From contig JACTVC010000002.1 of NCBI GenBank assembly GCA_018417955.1, positions 2,728,001 to 2,792,000 of the forward strand: 64,000 nt of DNA, given 5' to 3'. Positions 33,417 to 45,480 of the stretch are shown here, piece after piece. How positions within the stretch are numbered: position 1 is the first letter of the stretch; each line of letters opens with the position of its first letter. Under the pieces are notes generated by a model. That model did no database searches, was not told the origin of the DNA, and saw only the letters and a program-made list of their open reading frames with translations. The translations under genes were made by a program, and so were the position numbers. The stretch is from Laccaria trichodermophora (lineage: Eukaryota; Basidiomycota; Agaricomycetes; Agaricales; Hydnangiaceae).

Positions 33417-34465
33417 ATGAATCGCGGGCAACCAAGTTCTTCAAGAGAACGCCACTCTCGGAATACGCCAGGGTCACGTTCCAATTCTGGCGCTACAGCT
33501 CAGTCGGAGAATGACGGTGGTAGGGTGAGTAAGTATGGACCCAAAAGTCCCTACTCTGCCGTTTGTTTGTTTTGAACTTGATACATTTAGATTCTCAGGA
33601 TGCTGCTTTACTGGCCCAATTTGCTGCTGCCGCGGGCTCTGGAATGGAATTTGATCAACCTTATTCGACAATGATTCTACCGGACCACTTCCCATCTATG
33701 GGTCCCGCCCCAGATTTCTATCCCTCTTACTTCCACCACGGTAACATGGCGCACCCCCAGCTTCCTCCTCTTTCGTCGCTGGATTTTCCTTGGCATCAAG
33801 TCCCCCCACCACCTCTGCCACAACCCCCACCACCTCATCAACACCTTGGTCCCAGTCACTATCAACCCCAACAAGGGATGCCCTACATCGACCCACAATA
33901 TGGGGCAGTGCCACCACACAGCGTCGGGACCAGCAGCGACCCCGGGGGGACGTTGCAGAGCCAACCCCAGGCGTCATCATCACATACCGCTAGTTCTCCT
34001 GAAGTGGAGCAGACGGAAGCCGATCCTGCTGCAATGTCGGATGAGAAGCGTCGAAGAAACACTGCTGCTTCAGGTAACTTGATCTGCGCTTTGTCTTGTT
34101 GAACTCCTGTTTGACCTGAATGGTTGTCAGCGCGGTTTAGGATCAAGAAGAAGCAGAAAACGATAAACCTCGAGCGGTCGGTGTCAGATTTGACAGGCCG
34201 TGCCGAGGAGCTAGAGCGCGAGGTAACTGACCTCAGGCGCGAGAATGGATGGTTGAAGGAAATTGTTATGCTGAAGGGCACGCGATTTAATTCAGCTCAC
34301 CTCTCTCAACACCGAGTATCAAGTCAGGCAGCCAGTAGTGATCGTCCTGGCCAGTCTGGTTCAGGCTCTGTGGCTGAGGATGTCTCTGAATTCTCGTCGT
34401 CGTCGGATGAAGAACAGGACAGCAAGAAGAAGAAAGGGAAGGGGAAAATGCCAAGTCGAGGTTAG
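33417..34465 (+). CDS. bZIP transcription factor, Cys-3/MetR-like
   Basis: Nuclear regulator; the basic region DEKRRRNTAASARFRIKKKQ is the form found in fungal sulphur regulators of the Cys-3/Met28 type. It is followed by a leucine-zipper heptad run (LERSVSDLTGRAEELEREV ... LRRENGWLKEIV). The intron at about 34072-34130 falls inside the basic region (AAS joins ARF). An intron near 33519-33590 follows the first exon. The N-terminus is Pro/His/Gln-rich (PPPPLPQPPPPHQH) as in activation domains, and the C-terminus ends in a Lys-rich tail. The start is ATG 33417. The family is certain; a role in sulphur metabolism is inferred from the basic region alone. Confidence 0.85.
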
Positions 34466-34563
34466 GGATGTTGAGGAAAGGGTAGATAAGATTACGAATA
34501 ATTGCCATCTTATCTCAAGATTCTCACGGAAGGATACTCACATCGAAATCTTTCATCATCCTT

Positions 34564-34949
34564 ATGTCGTTTGGCAGACCCCCTTCCATTAATGTTGGCT
34601 TCAAAGTGTCAGCTCCAGATCGTGGCTCGTTTCCCCTCGACCATTACGGTTGGTGGCGGTCGCTATTTCGTAGAACCGGAACTAAAAGTAGAATCCAAGG
34701 CGAATGTAAGGAAACGATGAACCAGTACATGAACTGTCTTCGCAATAACTCGAGCACCTCCAGTCCTTGTCGAGTTTTGAGCAAAGCATATCTCGATTGT
34801 CGGATGAACAAGTGGGTTTATGCCTTGATTTTCAGTTTGCTAGTTGCACTAATTTTTTCAGGGGCTTGATGGAGCGAGATGAATGGAAGAACTTGGGGTT
34901 GGCGAACGTCGACAGCAAGGCAGGAGACTCTCCGCCCAAAAAAGAATGA
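34564..34949 (+). CDS. COX19: Cytochrome c oxidase assembly protein Cox19
   Basis: Small twin-CX9C protein of the mitochondrial intermembrane space needed for copper delivery to complex IV. The start MSFGRPPSINVGFK and block RGSFPLDHYG are family-typical. Introns near 34648-34705 and 34810-34860 remove stop-containing stretches and join HYG to ECKE and RMNK to GLMERDEWKNLGL. The two motifs are CKETMNQYMNC and CRVLSKAYLDC, both exact C-x9-C. It is about 90 residues, with the stop at 34947-34949. Confidence 0.93.
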
Positions 34950-35330
34950 CACCATGGACGTGACGCGAGCTTGCCTGCGATGACATAGGAGCTGTGGTTT
35001 AGGAGAGTGGGAAAGACGCTCTGCACGTTCGTGGTATTTGCCAGGTACTTACTTTGAGAAATGGTTTACGACACTCAGAACGTTATCCAAATGGCTTGAA
35101 GCCTTTGAAAGGCGATGTATTTGCGCAGTGACTGGAAAAGGACTCTCCGGCCGTGCTCCGAACATCAACGTTGCTCGGACAAGAACCAATCGGACGGTGA
35201 AAACTTACACGTTCGTCTCCACCTCAACCGTGCAACTCCTTCCCCCGGTTCAATAATGGAACATCTTTGCTATTCTTACATATAACATGGCTCCTGCGAT
35301 AAGCCCACAGGGCCAAACCGGCCATCCACG
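34950..35330. other. Intergenic, no supported gene
   Basis: 381 bp between COX19 and the glycerophosphodiesterase, both on the plus strand. It presumably holds the COX19 3' end and the promoter of the next gene. Nothing else was seen. Confidence 0.45.
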
Positions 35331-36891
35331 ATGTACCCCCTATTTGCGGCCTCCATTCTCTCCTGTGTTGCGGTGGCTTCCTGCGGACCTGCTCAACATC
35401 CCCTACCAGCGAATAGCAGATATTTCGACATACAGGTATGATCATAAATCAGGGCTTGCGCCCTTGGGGGCCAATTTCTTCTCCAGGGCCATCGCGGTAG
35501 CCGAGGCGAGGCGGTCGAAAGCACACTCCCTGCTTTTGCTTGGTACGACTCCCTTTTAATATATGTGTTTTGTGTTGGCTGACTGTAACATCAGGGGCCT
35601 CATTGACGGCGTCACCACTTTAGAACTAGACAATGGCATCACAAAGGTGCTTCTACTACTTCTATTTTCCATAGCGAAAACTCACCCCGTCAGGATGGTG
35701 TTGTGATAGTGTGGCATGACGAGGAAATTACCCCGGAGAAATGTATAGACACCGCTCCTGTCGTATGTCGAACCCTGTCAAGTTCCTAAACGCTAATTAA
35801 TGTTTCTGCCTTAGGTGAAAGACGATCCCGACTTTCCATATGTAGGGAAACCTATCGCCAAGCTTACTTTGGCTCAGATTAAAACATTGGACTGCGGCTC
35901 ACTCCGCCTAGCAAATTACCGTGAGCCGCACCGCCCGCGTTCCCGTTATCGCTAAATTCTGACTTTCCACTCCTTAGCTTTGCAATTAACGTATCCACGC
36001 ACAAAAATCTCAACACTTCGAGAAGTATTTGAATTTGTAGACTGTGTCGATCCCATGCATCAAATTTTGTGGAACATCGAATCAAAGGTCAATCCCGTGC
36101 ACCCCAACAAGACGCGAGGTGTGAAAGACTTTGTCGAGAAGCAACACAAGCAGTTTATTTCAAGTCCTTATCCGTTATCGCAAATCACAGTAAGGGGTTG
36201 GTCATCGCTCCCTTTGTATCATGCTGAAGCACGGTGAAGTATCAAAGTTTTGACTGGAGAACCCTCATCGCGATGAAGGTACGGCTTGACATATGATCAC
36301 GTTCGTGTCCATTAATTGACCTGTACGGCAGGCACTTGAGCCCCGTATCGCAACTTCTGCATTGATCGATGTGTAAGCTAATTTCGCTTGAGTTCTATTC
36401 TGGCGCTGATAACAGTCGTCTCAAGATCCACTGCGACAACGGCGGACAACAGTACCTCTCCGTGGTTAGCTGGTCTTCGCCTAGATGAATTTTCGGGTTT
36501 GAGTTTGGGAGTCCGAATTGCGAACGCAGCAAGCTTTATTGGAGCGCAGATTCTTTCACCGGCAGCTGTGGATTACACAAGGCCTGAATACGCTCTCTTT
36601 ACGACGAAGGAGATGGTAAGAGCAGCACATCAAGTGGGAATGAGTGTCAAACCATGGACGGTGAATGAGCTTTCGTTATTTTGTCGTTGGCTTGACTGAT
36701 GTCGATCTACACAGGTGAACTCCATGAGTATTGCAGAGGATTTAATGGATTCAGAGGGCGTGGATGGGATTATCTCGGATTATCCGAGTAATATGCGACG
36801 TTTTATAAAACAGCGAGGACTTTCTGTTGCTCCCAAATTTCCGAAGAAGAGGGTGTATGAGTGTTTAGATCAACATGTACAGAGGACGTGA
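35331..36891 (+). CDS. Secreted glycerophosphodiester phosphodiesterase (GDPD family)
   Basis: Hydrolyses glycerophosphodiesters to glycerol-3-phosphate and an alcohol. The first exon encodes a signal peptide (MYPLFAASILSCVAVASC, start 35331) and ends FDIQ. After an intron of about 52 bp it continues GHRGSRGEAVESTLPAFAW, with the catalytic HRG...E..E-type motif. The next exon reads GLIDGVTTLELDNGITK, then DGVVIVWHDEEI with the second catalytic His. It continues HQILWNIESKV, ALIDVLKIH, and the last exon AEDLMDSEGVDGIISDYPS to TGA at 36889-36891. About eight short introns. The usual PENT is VEST here. RIP1 starts only 114 bp downstream. Confidence 0.87.
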
Positions 36892-37005
36892 AATAGATTT
36901 TGTTTATACCCGGGACGGAACGGGAAAAGTCAGTTTACATAACTCCGCCGCCCTTTTGGCTACCAATTGGTTACTGCAAAAAAAGTCAGTCAGTCTCGTC
37001 ATACC

Positions 37006-38064
37006 ATGGCATCCCTTCACGCCGTAAAAAAGGCGGTGACCCTCGCACCCACCGTTCGCACCCTTCCCAACGGTGTCCCCGTCGCTTCCCTACTCAATCT
37101 CGCCGTCAAAGCACCTCACGATGCCTATAACCACGGTCATGGTGCTGGACCTCGTTCTGACCTGCCGCCACGGTGGGCGGGTGGCATCTCGACAACTTCG
37201 ACTGGTCTCGTTTCCAAGTCATTCACCACAGGTAAAATTTCAAGCCCTCTCAGTTGCATGGGAAATTTGAAAATATTGTGGACAGTCACCTCCACTACCA
37301 ACTACCAACAGCGCCTCATCCACACTTCCGTACCCGTCAAGGACGCGCCTGAGGTTCCCGACTTCTCTTCCTACCGCACCAACCCCGACAGCAATCGTGC
37401 TCTCTCTTACTTCATGGTTGGCTCACTCGGTGTCCTCTCTGCGTCCATGGCCAAGTCTTCCGTGTCCGAGTTCCTGCAGACCATGGCCGCCTCTGCTGAC
37501 GTACTGGCGCTAGCCAAAGTTGAAGTTGAGTTGGGCGCGATTCCTGAGGGCAAGAACGTCATCATCAAATGGCGCGGAAAGCCTGTTTTCATCAGGCACA
37601 GGACACAGGCTGAGATCGAGGAGGCGCGTTCGTCGGACTGGAAATCTTTCAGGGATCCTCAGCCTGACGAGGACCGCGTGAAGAAGCCAGAGTGGTTGGT
37701 CATGTTGGGCGTTTGCACGCATCTGGGTTGTGTCCCCATCGGCGAGGCTGGCGATTTTGGAGGATGGTGAGCTTTTGTTTTTTCCTCCTTTACAAGTGTT
37801 GCATGTCTGATGGGGTCCCAATGTGCAGGTTTTGCCCTTGCCATGGCTCCCACTACGATATCTGTAAGCTCTTTTTCTAAAAGCACTTTTGATTGAAACC
37901 GCTCATATGCATTGCTATATTAGCTGGACGCGCTCGCAAAGGACCCGCTCCCGTGAGTGTCATTCTCGTCAACTAGGTATCATTCTTACGATGTCTCCTA
38001 GCTTAATCTCGAGGTGCCCGCCTACGAATTCACTGAGGGGGATGAAAAGGTCGTCATTGGATAA
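37006..38064 (+). CDS. RIP1: Rieske iron-sulphur subunit of the cytochrome bc1 complex
   Basis: Electron-transfer subunit of mitochondrial complex III. The start at 37006 gives a basic import leader ([20 protein letters not shown]). An intron near 37232-37286 is followed by the membrane anchor ([20 protein letters not shown]) and the Rieske fold. 2Fe-2S ligands are visible in CTHLGCVP (37715-37740) and, after an intron, CPCHGSHYD (37831-37857). The end [12 protein letters not shown] with TAA at 38062-38064 follows two tiny introns. All ligands are present and the length is normal. Confidence 0.95.
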
Positions 38065-38253
38065 TCTATTCCTTTGTTCATAGAAGCCGGTAATGATTAT
38101 TTCTTGAGTACGGATTGCAAGCTCCATTACATAGAATGACGTCCGTACGCAATGAATGAATAGATTTCAATCATTAGTCGGTTGCTGTGGGCCCTGCGAA
38201 AAACGCTCCCACTGTAACCTGGGGCCTGGACTCAATCCTCTCTCTTGACAGCG

Positions 38254-39083
38254 ATGGCGAAGACTGTCCTTCTCACTGAATCTCTCCCATTTATGATCAA
38301 TCTTGACGGTATTTACCTTCTTGGCTATGCATGGCTTTTTGGGATGTGTAAGTTCGGATCGATTCTTGTTAAAATGACAGTTGAACGCATTCTAAGCTCT
38401 GTGGATTACATTCTTTGGAGGTTGGTTGCACGTTCTGCGTCCCAGATAAGCTCACCAACAGGTCAATGCAGGCGTGATCGCCTATCGGACTCTTCGTATG
38501 TTTTTCTTTTAAACATACTGTGCGCAGACATTGATGGCACCAACTAGCTCGCCAACAGTTTGGTGCCCTCCAGCACAAAACGTTCCCCGTCTACTTCGTG
38601 AAATCAATCGCCCTTTCTGCAGGACTTCTTGCAGTTTGGACTTTGAACCACCCGGATGTCCTCAAACACTACGCTCGTCCCAACATCGCTGATGTTGCGC
38701 AGGCGTATGCGTTATTCACTGTGTTTCTCTCTCAAAGTTTCAACTATTTCGTCATAGGTCCTATGACCAGCAAGTACGTTTTAGATTTTCTGACCTGCGA
38801 CGCACTGATGAACTATTATTCTGAAAGGACTATGTTCAAACGCCACAGACTCGAAAAAGAGGAGGGGAAGTCGTACAATGAACCCGGGGTATGCTTCTGG
38901 TACTGCTCGGGCATATAATCCAGATGACGACGACGGTTTTCACAGGTTTCCAGCCAGATGAAAGCACTGAATCGTAAGTTTGGGATGCTTCACGGTATCA
39001 GCTCTCTTGCGAACCTGGGTGCTGTTATTTCACTTGGGTTCCATGGGCTGTGGATTGGCAATGCTGGCATAAAGAGAAATTGA
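38254..39083 (+). CDS. TMEM205-like (DUF4149) membrane protein
   Basis: Small integral membrane protein of unknown function. The spliced frame reads LLTESLPFMINLDGIYLLGY, then WITFFGGVIAYRTLRRQQFG. Next is VKSIALSAGLLAVWTLNHP, then AQAYALFTVFLSQSFNYFVI and TMFKRHRLEKEEGKSYNEPG. The end is LHGISSLANLGAVISLGFHG and TGA at 39081-39083. It has four hydrophobic segments and the conserved FGGVIAYR, GPMTS and RH..EKEEG blocks of the family. About four introns. It converges on the U2A' gene with 129 bp between stops. Confidence 0.82.
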
Positions 39084-39212
39084 TACAACATTACATATTA
39101 CCGCTGGTGGGGGCAGACCACTCAAATATGTACAGAAGTCACTGGAGTTTAGAATTTTTCATGTAGCAATGGAAAGGCAAGAATACAAATTTTGAACAAC
39201 ACAACAAAGGCC

Positions 39213-40143
39213 TTATGCCCCTACAGACTCCAACTCTGGCACATATCCTTCCCTCAGACTTCGCTCCAGCTTTCTGACTTCTTCTATGGAAGTGGCCTTC
39301 GCAATCGCTGCTCTGACCTTGTCCTGATCCTCTTTCGACATCAGCCGTCCTGCTTTCCCAGCCAGCGGCGCCAATTTTGGTTCGTCGATTGTAATGACTG
39401 CCTTCGTCGAGTGTGCTGATACTGTCGTGGATATTGTGGTTGCAAGTGCAGTTGGTAGCTTCTCCGGGGTCATAAACAGCGATTTTGCCACTGAACGCTC
39501 CTAAAGGTTGATAAAGCAGCGTTTGTGAGGCGGGAGATGAGCGGTTGTGTCCGACGCGTCTAGTAGGTGCAGGTGAGCGCACCTTGTCCCGGATTCTCTG
39601 AAAATCTATAACTCTCAGCCCAGGAATTCTCCAGGCAAGCCACTCGCGATACCATTTTTTCTCTCTCACAGGATTCGCGAGCAATGAGAGGTACTTGAGG
39701 TTCTTTAGTTCTTTGAGAGGCTCTAGATCGCCAAGCTCGCAAATATTGTTATTTGTTAGAACGAGTGTCGTCAGATTTGGAACTGAGAGGTGGATTGAAG
39801 GTGAGATGGATTGTATCCTGTTGTTCGCAAGCAGAAGGGTATGCAGTCGTTTAAGCAACGGCAAGTTGCCCAGGGTAATGATAGAGTTGTCGGTGAAATC
39901 TATCGCATCATGTTGATCCTACGCGAATTTTGATAGGTGGAAAGAAATGCGGGGAACGGTGAGGACATACTCTTGTGACACCAAGATTTTCGATTGCAGG
40001 GATTTTGTATCCTATTATCTATATAAACAAACTGCATGGGTGTAATGAAAGGAGTGCTGCTCACCTCTGAGGTCAAGCTGGCGCTCTTTTACGGGATTCA
40101 ACTGCGAGGATGCCTGCGCCAGTAGCTCTGGAGTGAGCTTCAT
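39213..40143 (-). CDS. LEA1: U2 small nuclear ribonucleoprotein A'
   Basis: Leucine-rich-repeat protein of the U2 snRNP, partner of U2B'' in pre-mRNA splicing. The start at 40143 reads MKLTPELLAQASSQLNPVKE and continues over two introns as QLDLRGYKIPAIENLGVTR and DQHDAIDFTDNSIITLGNL. LRRs follow (LPLLKRLHTLLLANNRI, LTTLVLTNNNI), then the cap KYLSLLANPV and YREWLAWRIPGLRVIDFQRI. A further intron (about 39498-39587) leads to the helical C-terminus, ending REGYVPELESVGA at 39213. Only 125 bp separate its start from that of SAC1, so the two share a divergent promoter. Confidence 0.93.
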
Positions 40144-40268
40144 TGAGGAGTTAAGTAGGAGGTCGACAACGATCAGAGTCCGAAAGTTCAGACCAGGTTC
40201 AGACTCAGACGTTCAACGCGTTCACCTCTCTTTGTTCAAGCATCAGCGCTCAGCTGCCAACCTCTACC

Positions 40269-42986
40269 ATGACTCCCCTCCACCAGCGTCTTAATTTGTG
40301 AGCACTCTCTCCCCTTAACCCTCTGCAATGTTCTCACTTTTCTAGATACGTCGAAGGCAATGATACGTATATCTTCGTGCCAGACGGTGTCGATGGCCAG
40401 ACGCTCACCATTCACCGCTCGTCTGGAGACATTGTTCTTAACCGTGCGTTCTGGGACTTATTTCAAGTTAACAATCCTGAAGCCGTGAGATAGCCCATAA
40501 AACACCGATACCCACCTTCGCCCGTCGTTCTGGAAAGCCATTATACGGCATTATAGGCCTGATATCCCTATCCTTATGTGCGCCCTTCGGGCCATCGATG
40601 ATTCCAATTCTCACTTGCACGTATTGCAGCGGAGTATGTAATTGTAATTAGCGGAAGAGAGCTTCAGGCTCGTCTTATGGGCCACGACATCTACCGTGCA
40701 ACAGAATTTGACCTCCTTCCCCTCAATCCTAATGTGTCAGCGCACAATCCCCCGCACGCAGTGGAAGCACATCTGCTGGCTCTCGTCCGTTCGCATCTCT
40801 ATGGAGGGAACTTTCTGTTCTCTTATACATGGGATTTAACGCGCCGACTGCAGGCTCAGTCGCAAAAGCACGAGAATGAAGCTGGAAAGTCGCTTTGGGA
40901 AGTGGTGAGTTTGGTCCGACGGCCTTTGCACCAATCTCTCACAACATTTAGGCCGACGATCGCTTTTTTTGGAATAGGTATGTTCATATGTCAAAATCCC
41001 ATCCTCGATCTTCATCGTTCAACGTGGAATAGATTTATCCAGACGAGGCTTATAGACTTGGGAGCATCGGATCGGAACAAAGACGTGCGTCGTCCTTCCT
41101 TCACAATGTAGCCAGTCTCAATACCTCATCGCAGTATGGCTCATATATCCTTCCTATTTTATTTGGAAGTGAGTCTTACTCTAATTGCATTCTGGAAATA
41201 ACCCGTGACGTTACTGCTTCCAGCTTTCGACCTTCGGCCGGTTTTCCTCCGTGGCCGCCACATGCAATTATGTTTGATTAGCCGGCGCTCACGCTTTCGC
41301 GCTGGGACGCGGTACTTCCGGCGTGGTATTGACCGTGACGGACATGTGGCCAATTTCAATGAAACTGAACAAATTTTACTTCTCGAAGGGCAGCCTGCTC
41401 CTGGAACATCGGGAGCTTCAGAAGACAAGTACACAAAGCTCAGTTTTGTACAAATACGTGGAAGCGTTCCAGTGTTTTGGTCAGAAATCAACACTCTGAG
41501 GTACAAACCCGATCTACAAATTATGGACTTGCCAGAAACAGTGCGTTTTCTATATATTTTTTCGACTTGTGTCGGTTAAGATCAATGAAAATTTCAGGCA
41601 AGTGCAATGCGGAGTCACTTGACGGAGCAAGTTGAAATTTATGGGGAAGAGGCTCTCGTTAACCTCGTCAACCATACTGGCCACGAGAAGCCCGTCAAAG
41701 ATGCATATGAACGTTACGTCGCCCTCGTAGGTTTAATCTTTTCTGTGAAGATATGACTCTGAATTACAACCATAGCTTGACCTACCCAAAGTCCGATACG
41801 AATACTTTGACTTCCATAATGAGTGCAGGAAAATGCGATGGGATCGTATAAGTTTGTTGATTGACAAGATGATGGAGGACCTTGAGAGGCATAGGTACAT
41901 TCTTCACCATTTTGGTTCAAAATGCAATTCTGAAACAATCAACCTATCAGTTACTTTTCGTCGAACCCTAACGACCCGACCTCCGTGAAATTCCAGAAAG
42001 GCGTTGTTAGAACAAATTGCATGGACAATCTGGATCGTACAAATGTCGTGCAAGCTTCACTTGCGAGGTGGACTTTGAACCGACAATTGAGGGAGTTAGG
42101 GATCCTGTCGCGTGAAGGTAGTATTGACGACGTTGAGGCAGTTAGCAAAGACTTTAGAGAAAGTTTGTGTCGTCTTTCGCATTGCGATACTGGTTACTCA
42201 TTTCCCCGCTTCAGTGTGGGCCGATCATGCAGACGCCATCGCCAAGGCATACGGAGGCTCTGGCGCACTAAAGTCGGATTTCACCCGGACGAACAAGAGG
42301 ACTCGCAAGGGTGCTATAGAGGATGGTTTCAAGTCTACCATGAGGTACCTGAAGAACAACTTTTTTGATGGAGCGAAACAGGTATCAGTGAAATTTCTCT
42401 TTTATCCAGCCACTGCTGACGTTCCGACGTTCCTCAGGATGGCTTTGATTTGTTTACGGGGGCTTGGATTCCCAGAAAGAGTCCGAGCTCGTCTCTTTTT
42501 TTGATTTCGGACACTCGTCCCCTGATCACCCGCTCTGTAAAGTTTTTTTTTTCGTTGGAAGACCGCTAATACTGAATGCTATTTAGATGCCTGCTATTGC
42601 ATCGTTTTCGCTCTTCATGATTTGCGCGGGTCTAACTTTGCCACGGTCATCTGGTTAGTTCAATACATTCATCCACATCAAGCACTCCTTTGATAGCTAT
42701 GACAGATTACTCCCTCTTCTATTACTTTTTGTTGTGGATAACACTCTTCTCGATGGCCCTTGCATTCATTACTATCCACGGCGTTGATTATGTTGCATGG
42801 CCACGACTCAACCCCCTGACCGATATTATTTACTACAACGGCCCTGGATTCCGCTCTGCGCATCATGGCAAGGGTTTAAAGGGTAAGACGGACATGGGGC
42901 CCAAGAGAGCTCGGCTGGCCAACGGGAGAGTCAGAAATGGGCCTGAAGAAGTTGAACTTGGTCCTCTCAAAAAGCGTGTAGACTAA
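40269..42986 (+). CDS. SAC1: Sac1-type phosphoinositide phosphatase
   Basis: ER/Golgi membrane enzyme that dephosphorylates PI4P and other phosphoinositides. The N-terminal Sac domain starts [10 protein letters not shown], then [17 protein letters not shown]. It continues through about ten introns via [52 protein letters not shown] and [15 protein letters not shown]. The catalytic CX5R(T/S) is C-M-D-N-L-D-R-T in [17 protein letters not shown] (about 42000-42030). The C-terminus has two membrane helices ([12 protein letters not shown] and [19 protein letters not shown]) and a Lys-rich tail ending at 42986. All catalytic residues are intact. Confidence 0.93.
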
Positions 42987-43700
42987 GACGACCCTTTAGT
43001 TGCTCGTATTAAGCCATGCATATACTTTTTTCTTAATGAAACTTGCTCTTTGGCCCAACTTTCAAGAAGGTTGCTTTTTGCCGCGTCAGAACGATGAACT
43101 GAGGACAAGGAGAACATTGTCTAGGAATCGGAGACATGCACAGGTGTTTGTACTTATCTATCTAATATATAAAGAGAGGACGGTTGACAGTTATTACGTA
43201 ATAGATCATGTAAGCAGCCTCTTTGTCTTTTACTGAGCCGCGTCAGCGGCGTTTCCCGGGAATGTCACACGGTGTGATCACAACCACAGAACTTTGTGTT
43301 GGTAGCTCCCAACCACATTCTGTTATAGTAAAATATTGTATAGTACTGCATTAATCTTTTGTGAGTGTTTTTGTGGTCACACCTCTCTGAGCAGCCTCAA
43401 TTTTGCTTTTTCTGTACTATTTTTTACCCCCCCACTTCATTGGTAGTGTATATTTCTCCTACTTTGAGATCTATGCTGATTAAATTTCAGGTGGATTTTA
43501 GTTGCTCAACAGACTTTCATCAGTGGCCTACTGAATTGTAATTTATGGTGCATGGTATGGTACTGTGTAAGCCATAGCCAAGGGTTGAAAATCAAAAATT
43601 ATGGCCAGCTTTGTACTGCTGACTGCAGTTACATGAGGGCAGTTTGACTTTGGTGATTAAGATAAAATGTGTGTGTCAGAACTGGGATTGAAAATATGTA
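42987..43700. other. SAC1 3' flank and left edge of the mobile-DNA block
   Basis: No gene is supported. A short palindrome GAGCCGCGTCAGCGGC lies near 43235-43250. A related GAGCCGCGTGAGCGGC occurs at about 54323-54338 on the far side of the mobile block, so the repeat family probably begins here. The rest is AT-rich unique-looking DNA. Confidence 0.4.
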
Positions 43701-44780
43701 CTGGGAGGTCCAGGGGGCTTGCCCTGACAAGCTGGCCAAGTGCAGCCAGTGTTGCTGCAGGTTAAAGTGTATTTTAAAAAATTTAAATAAAGTATAAGTA
43801 CCAAAATCAGGGATTAGTATAACTTTGAGAAACATGTACACCACAGCTATCAGATTTTTATGAGATAGTCCAAGGGTCTTCCCTTTTGCAAGCTGCCCAA
43901 GTGCAGTGAGTGCCAAATCATAGGTGCAGGTCAGAGCATAATTTAAAAAATTTAAATTTAATAAGATGTATGTACCAGAAGCTGGGGTTTTAGTGGGTAT
44001 GAGAGCAGGGTGGCCTCTGGGCTGGAATTGCTACCTTTATGCAATGCAGCTGCTCTGAGTCCCACGCTGCTCCAGTGTGAGCATGCCTAACCACATTTCC
44101 TCAGGGTGAGTCAGCATTCTTCCAACAGGGTGCAATCCCCTGACCTTAATGCTTGCATACAAGGATAACACTGTTAACTGTTGTATGCTACATAGCTCCA
44201 CCAAAAAAAAAAAAAAACATAGATCGAAAATGTGCACTGGAACTGGAATAAACATATGTACTGGGCGACAGCTTGCCTCTGGCAGGCATGGCTGAGCGAA
44301 GTGAGTGCTGTGTCCACATCTAAGCCTAACATTGATGATTCAGATGAAAGATATACACTAGATCTGGGATAGAGAATATGTATTAGAATGGGGGTTGAAT
44401 ATGTGTACCAGAAGTGTGATTAAACATGTGCACTGGAACTGGGATAAAAGATGTGTACCAAAACTGGAATTAAACATGTGTACTGGGGGTCCACACCATA
44501 GGTGCAGAAAGTGTAACTTTGAGCAACATGTACACCACAACTGTTAAATTTGTATCAGATATTCCAAGGGCTTGCCTCTGGCAAGCTGGCCAAGTGCAAA
44601 TCAGTGCCACTGCAGGTTAAAGTGTATCTTTGAATGAAAATTCAAATGAAGTGAAATAAAGTGTAAGTATCAAAACAGGGATTGGAGATGTGTACCAGAA
44701 CTGGAAACAAACATGTGTGCTGGGGGGACAGCTTGCCTCTGGCAAGGCATGACTGAGCAAAGCGAGTGCTGTAGTATAAG
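43700..44780 (+). repeat. Array of diverged G-rich hairpin repeats
   Basis: At least five degenerate copies (near 43707, 43868, 44262, 44565 and 44722) of a unit reading roughly 'CATGTGTACC...GGTCCAGGGGGCTTGCC' then 'GGCAAGCTGGCCAAG' and 'GAGTGC', with about 80-250 bp between copies. Some copies share longer flanks, for example 43815-43960 against 44515-44640 ('AACTTTGAG-AACATGTACACC'). Better-preserved copies lie at 45355-45470, 54150-54260 and 54350-54475. These look like terminal or subterminal parts of Helitron-related elements that have decayed. No coding frame is supported. Confidence 0.6.
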
Positions 44781-44790
44781 TCCAGGTTTA

Positions 44791-45261
44791 CAGCACTTTG
44801 CAAAAAGGTTGACACTAATGTGAGTTGTGGGAAAGAAAAGAACACCTGACCTCAGATTAGAGTTAGTACCATTTTGCCTCCTCCCAGCTCCTCCTGAGAT
44901 GCCATTCCACAAGATATCAAGGGATTTAAAGATGAGACATCAATCCCACATTTTTCGTTTTTTTTCTCATTTTTTTCTTCGGGACTTACATGCAACAAGT
45001 AGATGTTGGCTTTGTTGAGTCTAACCCATGTGATCCAGGGCATCAAAAATGGGTGAGGGTGGTTTGGTGGCTGGGGAAGCATTTTTACATATTATTCTAT
45101 TGTACAAGGGCTTTTCAGAACACATTTTCAGGAGGCATCGATTGGAATAGGTTTTGGAACATGTTGTAGGGCAAGAAAACACACTGACCCTAATCTGAGA
45201 TCAGATGTTCTTTTCTTTTTCCCACAACTCACATTAGTGTCAACCTTTTTGCAAAGCACTG
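44791..45261. mobile_element. Non-autonomous TIR element, 471 bp, TA target duplication
   Basis: The left end CAGCACTTTGCAAAAAGGTT at 44791 is repeated inverted at 45261 (CAGTGCTTTGCAAAAAGGTT on the minus strand). The match extends about 85 bp inward and includes GACACTAATGTGAGTTGTGG without mismatch. TA flanks both sides (44789-44790, 45262-45263). The interior has no coding frame. It shares CAG ends and TA duplication with the 752-bp element at 28.9 kb but not its sequence, so it is a separate family. Confidence 0.87.
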
Positions 45262-45354
45262 TAAGTCTAACTATTTGTACCAAAAGTGGGATTAAATATG
45301 TGTACCAGAAGTGGGCTTAAACATGAACTGGGATAAAAAATGTGTACCAAAACT

Positions 45355-45480
45355 GGGATTAAACATGTGTACCAGGGGGTCCAGGGGGCGTGCCCCCGGC
45401 AAGCTGTGACCAGCACCAGAGGCACAGCCAAGCGTTAGCGAGTGCCGCGCCGTAGGTGCGGGTCTAAAGCTTGTCTTCTA
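45355..45480 (+). repeat. Well-preserved hairpin repeat ending GTCTAA
   Basis: G-rich unit with the stem CCGCGCC (45445-45451), loop GTA and GGTGCGG, followed two bases later by CTAA (45464-45467). The same structure, with paired substitutions keeping the stem, occurs at 54235-54257 and 54449-54471. A hairpin just before CTRR is the 3' end form of Helitrons, although the stem here is closer to the end than the usual 10-12 nt. Similarity continues past CTAA into AAGCTTGTCTTCTATACATG. Confidence 0.5.

Noticed and set aside
33650..34060. Long open frames on the minus strand across the bZIP gene
   Set aside because: They mirror the Pro/His/Gly-rich codons of the plus-strand gene; the plus strand has the bZIP motif and matching introns.
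43700..45480. Repeated G-rich units considered as a CRISPR-like or tandem satellite array
   Set aside because: Copies vary in length and spacing, have no unique uniform spacers, and match the copies near 54.2-54.5 kb flanking Helitron sequence.
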